A stretch of DNA of 64,000 nucleotides, taken from Bacteroidota bacterium. Lineage in GTDB: Bacteria; Bacteroidota; Bacteroidia; AKYH767-A; OLB10. Shown piece by piece: positions 54,301-63,741 of the stretch. The notes under the pieces were generated by a model that was not told where the DNA came from, did not search any database, and saw only the letters and a program-made list of their open reading frames with translations. Position 1 is the stretch's first letter. Each line of letters opens with the position of its first letter. Location of the stretch: NCBI GenBank assembly GCA_016722525.1, contig JADKJB010000004.1:124001-188000 (forward strand), in the 5' to 3' direction. The translations under genes were made by a program, and so were the position numbers.

Positions 54301-56315
54301 TAATGCACTTGCCAAATCAAAGCCTGTCGGTAAATCACTTGTTCTGAAATAAAGACAATAGTTGCGTGCTTCACAAGGAATTGGGGTAGGGGGTAGACCT
54401 GGTAAATAAAAACAGGGCCCTCCATTTTGTGCATACGATAAACATGGGAAATTATCGTAGTGAAAAGGGCTCCAAATAACGTTATTCAGAGGGTTCACTT
54501 GATCGGTCATTTCGAAAAAGGCATCATAAGGATTCGCCAAAAGTAAACCCCCATCCTCTACATTAATTTCAACCTTTATAATTCCACTAATTCCGGAAGG
54601 TGTTAATCCATTTGAAAAACCAAGAGCCTGGGCATCATCAATATTACCAAATAATTCAAGAATATTAATTTCATAATTTTCAGGAGTATTTTTGAAATAT
54701 GGACTTTGAGGAATTAGTGGTGCTGATACAACAGTACTGCTATTTGGATTTGAAAAAGAAAGTTCTAAATTAATATCTTTTAAGGGTTCTGTATTATAAC
54801 CACTTATTCCATTTGATCCTGAAATAACTGCATAATTAGTTGCACTTGCATCAGGCGATATAATATTTCCACAAGCAGTGGTGCATCTTGCACTAAGTTG
54901 GAATTGATTAAAAAACTTAGGAGCATTTAACAACGATTCATCCTGACTGCAACAATGAAATTCTTTAAATGAAAATTGGATGGATTCATTCGGACGGAGT
55001 TTTTGTACACGAATAAAGAAATCTTCTAAAGGAGTAGGAACATTGGAAATACAATCTGTTATTTCATCAGGAATTGGATTAATCGGAGTTGTTGATAAAA
55101 GAGAAACATTACAAGGTGCTGGACATGGCGTATAACTTACATCATGGAGCAATGATAGCGCTGACGGAATAGGATTCAATAGTTCCACATCAATTATATC
55201 AAGTGTTGTGAATAAAGAAGTGTTTTTTACTTCTATAGTCCAGATGGTATTATCTCCCTGACACTTTAGGTTATTTTGAAGGGCAGTACCAGCATTAGGG
55301 GTTATTCGAGTTACGGTATATTTTGGTTGTTCACTCACAAAATGCAACTCTGTTTTATATTCATCTTCATAACAACTACTACAAAAATTATTTGGAGCTA
55401 CAGCATTGCATCGCCATATAAAATGAGCGAATTTAGGAGCGGTTGGGGGGGTAGTAACCGGACCGCAATCTGCCGCACAACCTGTTATTTTAGCGGATTG
55501 TCGTAATTGAACAAAACTTCCAGGAGAAATCAGTTGTGAAAGAGCAGTAAATTGACCCAAGGTACAAGCATACCAAGAAATACCATTATCCAAGGAATAG
55601 TCTGTGTTTTGCAATGTGTATTCACTGCACTGATCAATATCAAACATAAATGAAACATGAGCGTCGCCGGTTCCAGTATTTTGATATACAAAATTCCAAA
55701 CTTCAGTATTGCCGGTGTTAGCATCAACATTTTGAACATTTGGTGCTGTGAAATAAGGAAAACTAATTTGGACAGGAAGCGGTTGGGTAGGAAATGGAGT
55801 ACCATTATAAGTCCAATACTGCACTAAATATAAAGCACCGGAAGCGTTGTTGATTAGTGAAAAAAGTGAACAATCAAGATACACAGAAAAATCTAATTGT
55901 TCAATTGCGCTTCCGGAACAACTTGTTATCGCCCAATCATAAGTGTGAGATGTTTGATTAAAAATGGGTTGAAGATTTTGATTTAAACTACAATCTGTAA
56001 TGGCACAATCTTCAAGTACTACCGGTTGGTTCCCGGATAAGCCGGAATAACAATCAGGGTATGGAGGCCATGTAGTAGGATAGGGTGGAATAGTAGGAGC
56101 AATACTCGTAACTACATATATCTGCAATGAAATTGTGAAGTTTGGTGGAGGTCCTATAAGAGAAAGGTCCAGGTCTCGTATTCCAAAACCAGCATTTTTT
56201 TACACAAACTTATAGGCGGAGATGTAAGATAGCTGTCGGGTATCGGAACCTGATTTTGAGCAAGAATTGATAAGAAAGAACATAAAAAGATCATGGAAAA
56301 TAGTGCTTTTTTCAT
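48368..56315 (-). CDS. Very large secreted protein with DUF11-like and beta-helix regions and T9SS sorting domain (two frame breaks)
   Basis: It is about 2649 aa when repaired. The start at 56315 gives MKKALFSMIFLCSFLSILAQ, a signal peptide. Most of the protein is beta-rich text unlike a single known family, with many Cys (FCSSCYEDE, CIDCEKF, CTLCTVV). A DUF11-like part follows (VTFEITITGNNDPGS to NTAVLANSTM), then a right-handed beta-helix (repeated NxI/GI turns, about 49400-51000), a helical stretch, and the end LKVYPNPASDKITLEYES to GKIVIVR, a type A sorting domain. Breaks lie in the A7 run at 56195-56201 (SLCKKNAGFGIRD restored) and T4 50487-50490 (RIKNCTFSNIKMDN restored). It is co-directional with the propeller gene, 61 bases upstream of it. 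Confidence 0.85.
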
Positions 56316-56599
56316 AGTTTTAGTTTTTAAAAGGAGTATATAAACGAACGTTAATTTTAAAAATTAAACACCTTAATGTTAGTGCAATTAAATACATTAC
56401 AATCACATGAAAATCCTTTGGGGGGTTAAAGGATTCATTTGAATACATTATTCATTTCAAAAGTATTAAATTATTTAATAAAAGTCAAATTAACTTATTA
56501 ACAATTAAATGGTTGAAGTGTATACGTAATTGATTCAAATTTTATTTTTACTATAGCCAATACTTTACAGCTTAAACTCAAAAATACCTCAAAAATGCT

Positions 56600-56607
56600 T
56601 ACTTTTG
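56600..56607 (+). promoter_or_regulatory. -7 box TACTTTTG for the His/Cys-rich gene
   Basis: It is an exact TAnnTTTG only 7 bases before the ATG at 56615. Confidence 0.55.
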
Positions 56608-56614
56608 CTTAATT

Positions 56615-56938
56615 ATGTCGATAATTGTAAAGCCGTTTAGTTCTCTTGTGTTCTTGTTTTTGTTCCTGTTTCCTCAGGTTCAGAAGGGCGTGCATGATTT
56701 TTCGCACCGGAATGATACGCATTGTGACGCGAAGGCTGAAAAACACTTTCATACTTTTGAACATGTTTGTTATTTATGTGATTTCAGTGTTCCTGTTACC
56801 ACAGAGTTTCAAACTTTCCATTTTAAACTGTTTGAAAAAGTTAATGGAAATTTTTATCTGATCCCACTTGCAACACTAGTTATTTCAGATTGCTTTTTAC
56901 AACTACCTGCCAGAGCACCGCCTTTTGCCATTTCCTGA
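56615..56938 (+). CDS. Small His/Cys-rich membrane-anchored protein
   Basis: It is 107 aa. An N-terminal hydrophobic segment is followed by a metal-ligand cluster, HDFSHRNDTHCDAKAEKHF, then HTFEHVCYLCDFSVP, with seven His and four Cys within about 35 residues. The C-terminus is LQLPARAPPF, a phrase also seen at the end of DUF2946-like proteins. Genes of this kind often stand before TonB receptors in Bacteroidota, and one does here. A role in periplasmic copper or zinc handling is inference. It has its own promoter. Confidence 0.7.
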   Translation: MSIIVKPFSSLVFLFLFLFPQVQKGVHDFSHRNDTHCDAKAEKHFHTFEHVCYLCDFSVPVTTEFQTFHFKLFEKVNGNFYLIPLATLVISDCFLQLPARAPPFAIS

Positions 56939-57151
56939 TCGATGTGATCTTCACTTTTGAATCGCATCTTTTAATTCTTCTAAATCAATTTTAAGTTGGT
57001 ACATTGAAATTCTTCTTTGATGGAATTTTGATTTTTAGTGATGAGTTAAACCTTGGAAAATAAAATACTCAAGGTTACCGGATCCATTTACTGAACTTTA
57101 TTATTTAGGCAGGAATTAGATTCATTGAAATAATTTCCAATTTAAACAACT

Positions 57152-57180
57152 AACAAATGAAATGCATTTCATCATTTGTT
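57152..57180. promoter_or_regulatory. Nested palindrome before the TonB receptor
   Basis: The perfect 16-bp palindrome ATGAAATGCATTTCAT (57157-57172) overlaps an outer pair AACAAATGA (57152-57160) / TCATTTGTT (57172-57180). It ends 17 bases before the ATG at 57198, so a bound protein would block expression. Size and AT-rich symmetry suit a Fur-family (Fur/Zur) site, but this is inference. Confidence 0.55.
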
Positions 57181-57197
57181 GAAAATATTATATAAGT

Positions 57198-59648
57198 ATG
57201 AAATTTCAAAATAAACAAAACTATATATTGATAATTTGGTTGCTGCTGTTGTTCCCGTTATCAGCAATTGCATCAGGCAGTGATTTTCTGCAGGGAACAT
57301 TAAGTGGGAAAGTAACCGATAAATCAACCGGATTTTCAATCCCAGGGGCAACCGTTTACGTCGTCGATTTTAAAACCGGAGGAGTAACTGATAAAGACGG
57401 AAACTATATTATTCGTAATCTGCCTGAATCAAAATTAAAAGTACAGGTAACTTGTATCGGATACAAAATGATTGTAAAGACAATCGACCTGAATACTACC
57501 TCTACAATGGATTTTGTTTTGGAGGAATCCGTTTCAGAATTGAGTGAGATTGTTGTCACCGGACTTTCACAGGCCGGTGAAAAAAACCGTACTCCCACAT
57601 CAATAGTTACAGTGCCTGCAATTAGCTTAATTCAAAGTTCTTCTACAAATATTATTGATGCTCTTACAAATCAACCCGGAGTGAGTCAGTTGACAACAGG
57701 CGCCTCCATATCAAAACCAGTCATACGTGGATTAGGTTATAATAGGGTAGTTGTGGTTAATGATGGAATCCGGCAAGAAGGACAACAATGGGGTGATGAA
57801 CATGGAATTGAAGTGGATGAATTTGCTGTTAATAAAGTTGAAATACTTAAAGGCCCGGCCAGCCTGATGTACGGTTCAGATGCGATGGCCGGTGTGATTA
57901 ATTTTATAAGTGCACCAACACTACCTGCTGGAACCATTGAAGGCAATGTTCTTACTAACTACCAAACTAATAACGGACTCATTGGCTATTCATTGAATTT
58001 GGCAGGAAATGAAAAGGATATCATTTGGGATTTGCGTTGGAGCAATAAAATGGCTCACGACTATAAAAATAAATACGATGGTTATGTCCTGAATTCCGGA
58101 TTCAAGGAATATTCCTTGAGTGGAATTGTAGGTGTCAACCGATCATGGGGATTTTCGCATCTTCATTTCAGCATGTATTCCATGAACCCGGGTATTGTTG
58201 AAGGTGATCGTGATAGTCTTACCGGAAAATTCATAAAACCAATAGCAGTTAACGACACTGTTGATGATGTACAAATCGCTTCAAATGATGATTTTAAATC
58301 CTATTCAAACAACATTCCCTTTCAAGAAATCAATCATTATAAGGCTGTGTTGAATAATAATTTTGTGATTGGAGATGGTAGTCTCAAAGCTATTTTGGGT
58401 TTTCAGCAAAACCGTAGAAAGGAATTTGGTGATGTGCTGAATCCTGATAATTATGGATTGTATTTTCTGTTAAATACTTTGAATTATGATTTCAGATATA
58501 TTTTTCCTGAGAAAAATCAGTATACTTTTTCTGTCGGAATTAATGGAATGTATCAATCATCGCAAAACAAAGGAACCGAATTTCTGGTTCCTGAATACAC
58601 GCTCTTCGATGCAGGAATATTTGGTGTGGTGCACAAGTCGTTTGACAAACTTGATATCAGCGGCGGATTAAGATATGATATAAGAAGTCAGAATGGCAAA
58701 GAATTATTTCTAAATTCAGATGGTGAAAAAACTAACGAACCTTTACCCGGAGATGAGCAAAAGTTTTATGCTTTTGATGAAATGTTTGAAGGTGTTTCCG
58801 GATCATTAGGAGCTACTTATCAGCTCTCAGACATCTTGTACGCCAAAGTCAATGTTTCGCGAGGCTTCAGGGCTCCTAACATTGCTGAAATCGGCTCCAA
58901 TGGCGAACATGAAGGAAGTGGGCGCTATGAAATTGGAGATCCAGGTTTGAAGTCTGAAAGTAGTTTGCAATGGGATTATACTTTTGGTATTAATTCGGAT
59001 CACTTTTCTGGAGAAGTTAACCTATTCTCAAATTCAATCAATAATTTTATTTTTACAAGTAAGTTAAGTAGTGTTGATGGCGGCGATTCTTTGAATGCAG
59101 ATATGCCTGTCTATAAATTTACTTCAGGAGATGCAAATCTTTCAGGTGGTGAAATAAGTATTGATATTCATCCCCATCCTCTCGACTGGCTTCATTTTGA
59201 AAATACCTTTTCTTATGTAAATGCTGTTCAGCGACACCAACCCGATTCTGCAAAATATCTTCCTTTTACACCTGCTCCAAAATTAACTTCTGAATTAAGA
59301 GCTGATACAAAAAAACTATTCAAGGGTATTACTGGTTCCTATTTTAAAGTTGGAGTTGATTACTATTTCCAGCAAAAAAAGGTATACGAAATCAATAACA
59401 CGGAAACACCAACAAGCAGTTATTATTTGGTTAATATTGGCGCAGGCACTGATATTTCACGAAATAACAAGACAATTTTATCGATTTATTTTAGTGTGAA
59501 TAATTTGCTGGATGAATCCTATCAAAATCATTTAAGCAGATTAAAGTATGCACCTGAAAATTATGCTACCGGAAGAAATGGCGTATTTGAAATGGGAAGA
59601 AATTTCAGTTTTAAAGTTATGGTGCCGCTGAAAATTAAAGGGAATTAA
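57198..59648 (+). CDS. TonB-dependent outer-membrane receptor
   Basis: It is 816 aa and intact. A signal peptide, then a CarboxypepD_reg-like domain (GTLSGKVTDKSTGFSIPGAT, about 33-115), then the TonB box region (LSEIVVTGL), the plug (IIDALTNQPGVSQL; VEILKGPASLMYGSDAMAG) and a barrel ending in NFSFKVMVPLKI. DEYGIEVDEF-like text (DEHGIEVDEFAV) follows the first plug motif, as in receptors grouped with heme, copper and zinc uptake. The His/Cys-rich gene before it and the palindrome suggest a metal substrate. No SusD partner follows, so a glycan role is unlikely. Confidence 0.93.
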   Translation: MKFQNKQNYILIIWLLLLFPLSAIASGSDFLQGTLSGKVTDKSTGFSIPGATVYVVDFKTGGVTDKDGNYIIRNLPESKLKVQVTCIGYKMIVKTIDLNTTSTMDFVLEESVSELSEIVVTGLSQAGEKNRTPTSIVTVPAISLIQSSSTNIIDALTNQPGVSQLTTGASISKPVIRGLGYNRVVVVNDGIRQEGQQWGDEHGIEVDEFAVNKVEILKGPASLMYGSDAMAGVINFISAPTLPAGTIEGNVLTNYQTNNGLIGYSLNLAGNEKDIIWDLRWSNKMAHDYKNKYDGYVLNSGFKEYSLSGIVGVNRSWGFSHLHFSMYSMNPGIVEGDRDSLTGKFIKPIAVNDTVDDVQIASNDDFKSYSNNIPFQEINHYKAVLNNNFVIGDGSLKAILGFQQNRRKEFGDVLNPDNYGLYFLLNTLNYDFRYIFPEKNQYTFSVGINGMYQSSQNKGTEFLVPEYTLFDAGIFGVVHKSFDKLDISGGLRYDIRSQNGKELFLNSDGEKTNEPLPGDEQKFYAFDEMFEGVSGSLGATYQLSDILYAKVNVSRGFRAPNIAEIGSNGEHEGSGRYEIGDPGLKSESSLQWDYTFGINSDHFSGEVNLFSNSINNFIFTSKLSSVDGGDSLNADMPVYKFTSGDANLSGGEISIDIHPHPLDWLHFENTFSYVNAVQRHQPDSAKYLPFTPAPKLTSELRADTKKLFKGITGSYFKVGVDYYFQQKKVYEINNTETPTSSYYLVNIGAGTDISRNNKTILSIYFSVNNLLDESYQNHLSRLKYAPENYATGRNGVFEMGRNFSFKVMVPLKIKGN

Positions 59649-59659
59649 TACTTTGAAAG

Positions 59660-59702
59660 AAGAGTTGCACTTTGGTAATTAACCGGTGCAACTCTTTTTT
59701 CA
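59660..59702 (+). terminator. Rho-independent terminator after the TonB receptor
   Basis: A perfect 11-bp stem, AAGAGTTGCAC / GTGCAACTCTT, has a 15-base loop (with an inner GGT/ACC pair) and a T6 tract. It lies between convergent genes. Confidence 0.88.
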
Positions 59703-59707
59703 TTTGG

Positions 59708-62656
59708 TTACTCTATTTCAATTTCATCAACAAAAATCCACGCCTTTTCACCTGCTCCCGGATGCCAGGAAGGACATACACCTAAATTTTTTGCAGTTAC
59801 TTTTACAAATCTGGCTTTTGTTCCGGGAATGATTGCCTCAAAATCTTTTACGAAGGAACCATCGGCATCGGTGGAAACATCGTTTTTTTTGGTATAAACT
59901 TGCCTGTAATTTTTTCCATCAGTGGAAACTGCATATTCAACCTGAGTCGGAAACCAGATCCATGAAGGGTACTGCTGTAAAAATGTAGTATTTATTTTTG
60001 AAAAGGATCTGATCTTTTCCAGGTCGATAATAACTTCGAAGTCATCACCATAAAATCCCTGCCAACTACCAAAGGCATTTGGTTCACCATTTATTCCATC
60101 AATCAAACCATTGTTTCCACCAGCTGTGTAAAGGTGACTGTAAGGATTCGTATAGGAAATTGTTCTTCGATAAGGCAATTTAAGAAAGGAGGACTCTTCG
60201 GTAAAACTATTTTCCATGCCACTTTTAAAACCTTTCATTTTAAAGTTTGTGGAGGCTTTTATATGAAATGGTTTGGTATACATACGTGAATCCGAATTAG
60301 GTTCAGTTCCATCGGTGGTATAGCGAATGGTAGCATTTTCTGTATAGGTTTGCATATCAATTGAACAGGAGTCCAGAAATGCCTTTTCTCCTGATCGGAG
60401 AAATGGAATCATGACTACTTTTAGGGTATCAATGGAAGCAGGAATTGGAAATTGTATTCCTGTTAAAATGTTGGTCATTTTAAAATTTAGTATTCCACCA
60501 TTCATCAAATCTTTATGTAGAAGTGGTTGTTTCATTTTATTTCCATTCAGCAATGCATCTTTAATAAAAATATTTTGAGTGTTTAAACTATCTGCTATTA
60601 TTATGAATTTATTTCCATTTCCATTGCCAATTGTAATTTTGTTGAATAGAGGAGAGCCAAAATAATAACTATTATCCCCGGGGCAAACCGGATAAAAACC
60701 CATTGCAGAAAATACATACCAGGCTGACATTTGACCACAGTCCTCATTTCCAATCAAGCCATCCCTGTTGTTGGTGTAAAATTCATTCATTATTTTACGT
60801 ACTAAAATTGCAGAATTACCGGGTTCATCAGTAAAATTGTAGAGGTAAGCGAGGTGATGACTGGGTTCATTGCCATGAGCATATTGGCCTATCATACCAC
60901 TTATATCAGGTTGTGATCTGCCGGTCAATTTGGCGGAAGTGCTAAAGAGCGTATCTAATCTGTTTTTAAATGTTTTTGAACCACCCATCATTTCAATCAT
61001 GCTTTTGCTATCGTGAGGAATAAACCATGTATATTGCCAGGCGTTAGCTTCAGTATATATACCACTTACTTCAAAAGGATCGAATGGTTTTACCCAATTC
61101 GAATTCTTTTTACCTCTCATAAAACCGGATTCAACATCATATACATTTAAATAAGATTTTGAGCGTTTCAAAAATTGGTTGTATTCATTTATTTTACCAA
61201 GATCTTTTGCCATCATGGCTATACACCAGTCGTCATAAGCATATTCAAGTGTTTTGGAAACCGATTCGTTTTCTTTATCAGCAGGAATGTAGCCTTGTGA
61301 TTTATAATTTTTAAGACCAAGATGATCCTGCATCGAACTTTTAACCATAGCTTCAAAAGCAATTTCACTATCAAAATCTTTAAGTCCTTTAGCCCATGCA
61401 TCGTAAATGACAGGAATTGAATGATAACCAATCATACAATCTGTTTCATTTGAAGCAAGTTCCCAAACCGGGAGTAGTCCTGATTCTTTATATTTAATTA
61501 ATAATGCTCTGACAAAATCCTGAGCTCGTTGAGGATCTATAATCGTGAATAGTGGATGTAAAGCCCTGAAAGTATCCCATAATGAAAAAACAGTATACAT
61601 ATTTCCTCTTTCAATTTTGTGAATTTCGCCGTCCATTCCCCGATACCTGCCATCAACATCTGACATAATATTCGGGCTAATCATGGTATGGTAGAGTGCT
61701 GTATAGAAATTAATTTTATCATTTTTTGTTGCGCCTTCAACAAGAATTCTGTTTAATTCATTATCCCATGATGTTGAAGCATCCATGGTAGTTTTCAGAA
61801 AATCCCAGGCAGGAATTTCCGAGGAAAGATTGAGTTTCGCGTTTTCAACACTAACAGTAGATATTCCCACTTTAACATAGATAGCTTCAAATTTTTTGGT
61901 ACGGAATAGCACCCATGCTTTTGCTCCTTCTGCATTTTTATATGAATTGCCTATTACGGATTCACCTTTGGCATTAGTGAGACCAGATTTTTCAAAAGGT
62001 TTTGAAAACTCAGCATAAAAATAAATGATGTGATTTTTTGCCCATCCTTTTGACCTTCGATAGCCACTCATGATCTTATTATTACTAAAAGTGATTTCCG
62101 CATCGGTAACTTTGTCACTTATTCCATGAACAAGATCAGTGATGATTACCGAGCTGTCAGATGCCGGGAAAGTGTATTTCTGAAATCCACAACGGGTAGT
62201 AACAGTCATTTCTGCTTGTATGCCATAATCTTCCAGTTTGACTCTATAATATCCGGGCGATGCTCTTTCTGTTTCATGATTAAATGCTGATCGATATCCG
62301 GAAAGGGGTTCAGATTCAATCCCTGAATGCATTTGAATGCCTTTTGTTGCCATAAATAAAATGTCACCATAATCGGATGCTCCGGTGCCACTTAAGTGTG
62401 TATGACTGAAACCAATTATTGTTGGATTCGAAGAGTGATAACCTGAACAATTTTCCCAACCCGAAGTTCGTGTATCCGGACTGAGTTGCACCATACCAAA
62501 AGGTTGAGTTGCACCCGGAAACGTATGCCCGAATCCATCAGTACCAATAAATGGATTTACCAATGAGGTGAGTTTTTTATGCTGTCCGAATAAATTACCG
62601 GAATTTAAAAAGAACAAAGAAGAACAAATCAATATAAACTTAAATAATTTAGACAT
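59708..62656 (-). CDS. GH92 family exo-alpha-mannosidase with CHB_HEX and F5/8-type C-terminal domains
   Basis: It trims alpha-linked mannose, typically from N-glycans. It is 982 aa with a signal peptide (ending NLFGQ). GH92 marks are VNPFIGTDGFGHTFPGATQP, GFSHTHLSGTGASDYGD, GNEPSHHLAYLYNF and GNEDCGQMSAWYVFSAMGF. After about residue 745 a CHB_HEX_C-like segment (IRYTTDGTEPNSDSRMYT) and a discoidin-type domain ending KAWIFVDEIEIE follow. No T9SS tail is visible, so it is probably periplasmic. It is the third gene of the MFS transporter, glycosylasparaginase and mannosidase operon. Confidence 0.95.
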   Translation of the reverse strand: MSKLFKFILICSSLFFLNSGNLFGQHKKLTSLVNPFIGTDGFGHTFPGATQPFGMVQLSPDTRTSGWENCSGYHSSNPTIIGFSHTHLSGTGASDYGDILFMATKGIQMHSGIESEPLSGYRSAFNHETERASPGYYRVKLEDYGIQAEMTVTTRCGFQKYTFPASDSSVIITDLVHGISDKVTDAEITFSNNKIMSGYRRSKGWAKNHIIYFYAEFSKPFEKSGLTNAKGESVIGNSYKNAEGAKAWVLFRTKKFEAIYVKVGISTVSVENAKLNLSSEIPAWDFLKTTMDASTSWDNELNRILVEGATKNDKINFYTALYHTMISPNIMSDVDGRYRGMDGEIHKIERGNMYTVFSLWDTFRALHPLFTIIDPQRAQDFVRALLIKYKESGLLPVWELASNETDCMIGYHSIPVIYDAWAKGLKDFDSEIAFEAMVKSSMQDHLGLKNYKSQGYIPADKENESVSKTLEYAYDDWCIAMMAKDLGKINEYNQFLKRSKSYLNVYDVESGFMRGKKNSNWVKPFDPFEVSGIYTEANAWQYTWFIPHDSKSMIEMMGGSKTFKNRLDTLFSTSAKLTGRSQPDISGMIGQYAHGNEPSHHLAYLYNFTDEPGNSAILVRKIMNEFYTNNRDGLIGNEDCGQMSAWYVFSAMGFYPVCPGDNSYYFGSPLFNKITIGNGNGNKFIIIADSLNTQNIFIKDALLNGNKMKQPLLHKDLMNGGILNFKMTNILTGIQFPIPASIDTLKVVMIPFLRSGEKAFLDSCSIDMQTYTENATIRYTTDGTEPNSDSRMYTKPFHIKASTNFKMKGFKSGMENSFTEESSFLKLPYRRTISYTNPYSHLYTAGGNNGLIDGINGEPNAFGSWQGFYGDDFEVIIDLEKIRSFSKINTTFLQQYPSWIWFPTQVEYAVSTDGKNYRQVYTKKNDVSTDADGSFVKDFEAIIPGTKARFVKVTAKNLGVCPSWHPGAGEKAWIFVDEIEIE

Positions 62657-62724
62657 AGTAGTTGTTTAGAGTTGTTTTTACGCAGAAAGCTTCGTTGCTT
62701 AAAAAAAAACAAGTTATTTGTAAA

Positions 62725-63723
62725 TTACCTATCCGAAAAATCAGAGTCGATTAATTTATTTCCGTTGGTATCATACTTCGCATAATTGAAACCAGAGTGA
62801 ATTGCATAGGCACCGGTTTCACCTTTTTTATTCATGGCTAAAAAGCCGACTTGTAAATCTTTGATATTTTTCTCATGCTTGATAATTCTTTCAACAGCGA
62901 TTTTGCATGCTTCAGTTGGAGAAATACCTTGTCGCATGAGCTCCACCACCAGGAAACTTCCGCATTGTCTAATAACAGTCTCGCCTAATCCTGTTGCACA
63001 AGCAGCACCAACTTCATTGTCAACAAATAACCCTGCACCTATAATTGGAGAGTCACCAACCCTTCCATGCATTTTGTAAGCAAGTCCGCTGGTGGTGCAT
63101 GATCCTGATAGGTTTCCTAAATGATCCATCGCCAACATACCAATGGTATCATGATTTTCGATATTGATTACAGGTTTGTATTGACTTGATTTAAGCCATT
63201 CCTTCCAGGCAATTTTAGATTTTGGAGTTAACAAATCAGTTTTTTTGAATCCCTGATCAATTGCAAAAGCCAAAGCGCCATCACCAACTATCATCACATG
63301 TGGAGTTTTTTCCATCACCATTCTGGCAACAGAAACAGGATTAACAATATGCTCCAAACAAGCAACAGATCCGCAATCTCCATTGTGGTTCATGATACAT
63401 GCATCCAGCGTCACTCTTCCATCTCTATCAGGGGCACCACCGATTCCAACACTGGTGTTTTCGGGATCGCTTTCAATAACATTCACACCTTTCTCTACTG
63501 CATCAATTGCTGTTCCTTTAGCTGACAATATTTTCCAGGCAGCCTCATTGGCAGGTAAGCCATGGTTCCAGGTAGAGATAACAATAGGTCCGCTCACGCT
63601 TAATGAAGAATTAGGAATACCGTTTTTAGCTTCCATCAGAATAGGTAATACACCTGCTGCAATAGTTCCGGTTGCAGTTATTTTCAGGAATTCTCTTCTG
63701 GTTTTCAATTTTGAAGTTTTCAT
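62725..63723 (-). CDS. N4-(beta-N-acetylglucosaminyl)-L-asparaginase (glycosylasparaginase)
   Basis: It cuts the GlcNAc-Asn bond at the root of N-glycans. It is 332 aa, an Ntn hydrolase made as a precursor that cleaves itself before the catalytic Thr, here Thr193 in NHDTIGMLA. GIGGAPDRDGRVTLDA and GRVGDSPIIGAG are family marks. The N-terminus KTRREFLKITATGT is a Tat-type signal, so it is exported folded to the periplasm. It lies 18 bases after the transporter and 68 before the GH92 gene. Confidence 0.94.
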   Translation of the reverse strand: MKTSKLKTRREFLKITATGTIAAGVLPILMEAKNGIPNSSLSVSGPIVISTWNHGLPANEAAWKILSAKGTAIDAVEKGVNVIESDPENTSVGIGGAPDRDGRVTLDACIMNHNGDCGSVACLEHIVNPVSVARMVMEKTPHVMIVGDGALAFAIDQGFKKTDLLTPKSKIAWKEWLKSSQYKPVINIENHDTIGMLAMDHLGNLSGSCTTSGLAYKMHGRVGDSPIIGAGLFVDNEVGAACATGLGETVIRQCGSFLVVELMRQGISPTEACKIAVERIIKHEKNIKDLQVGFLAMNKKGETGAYAIHSGFNYAKYDTNGNKLIDSDFSDR

Positions 63724-63741
63724 TTTAAATTTTTGAATTTA

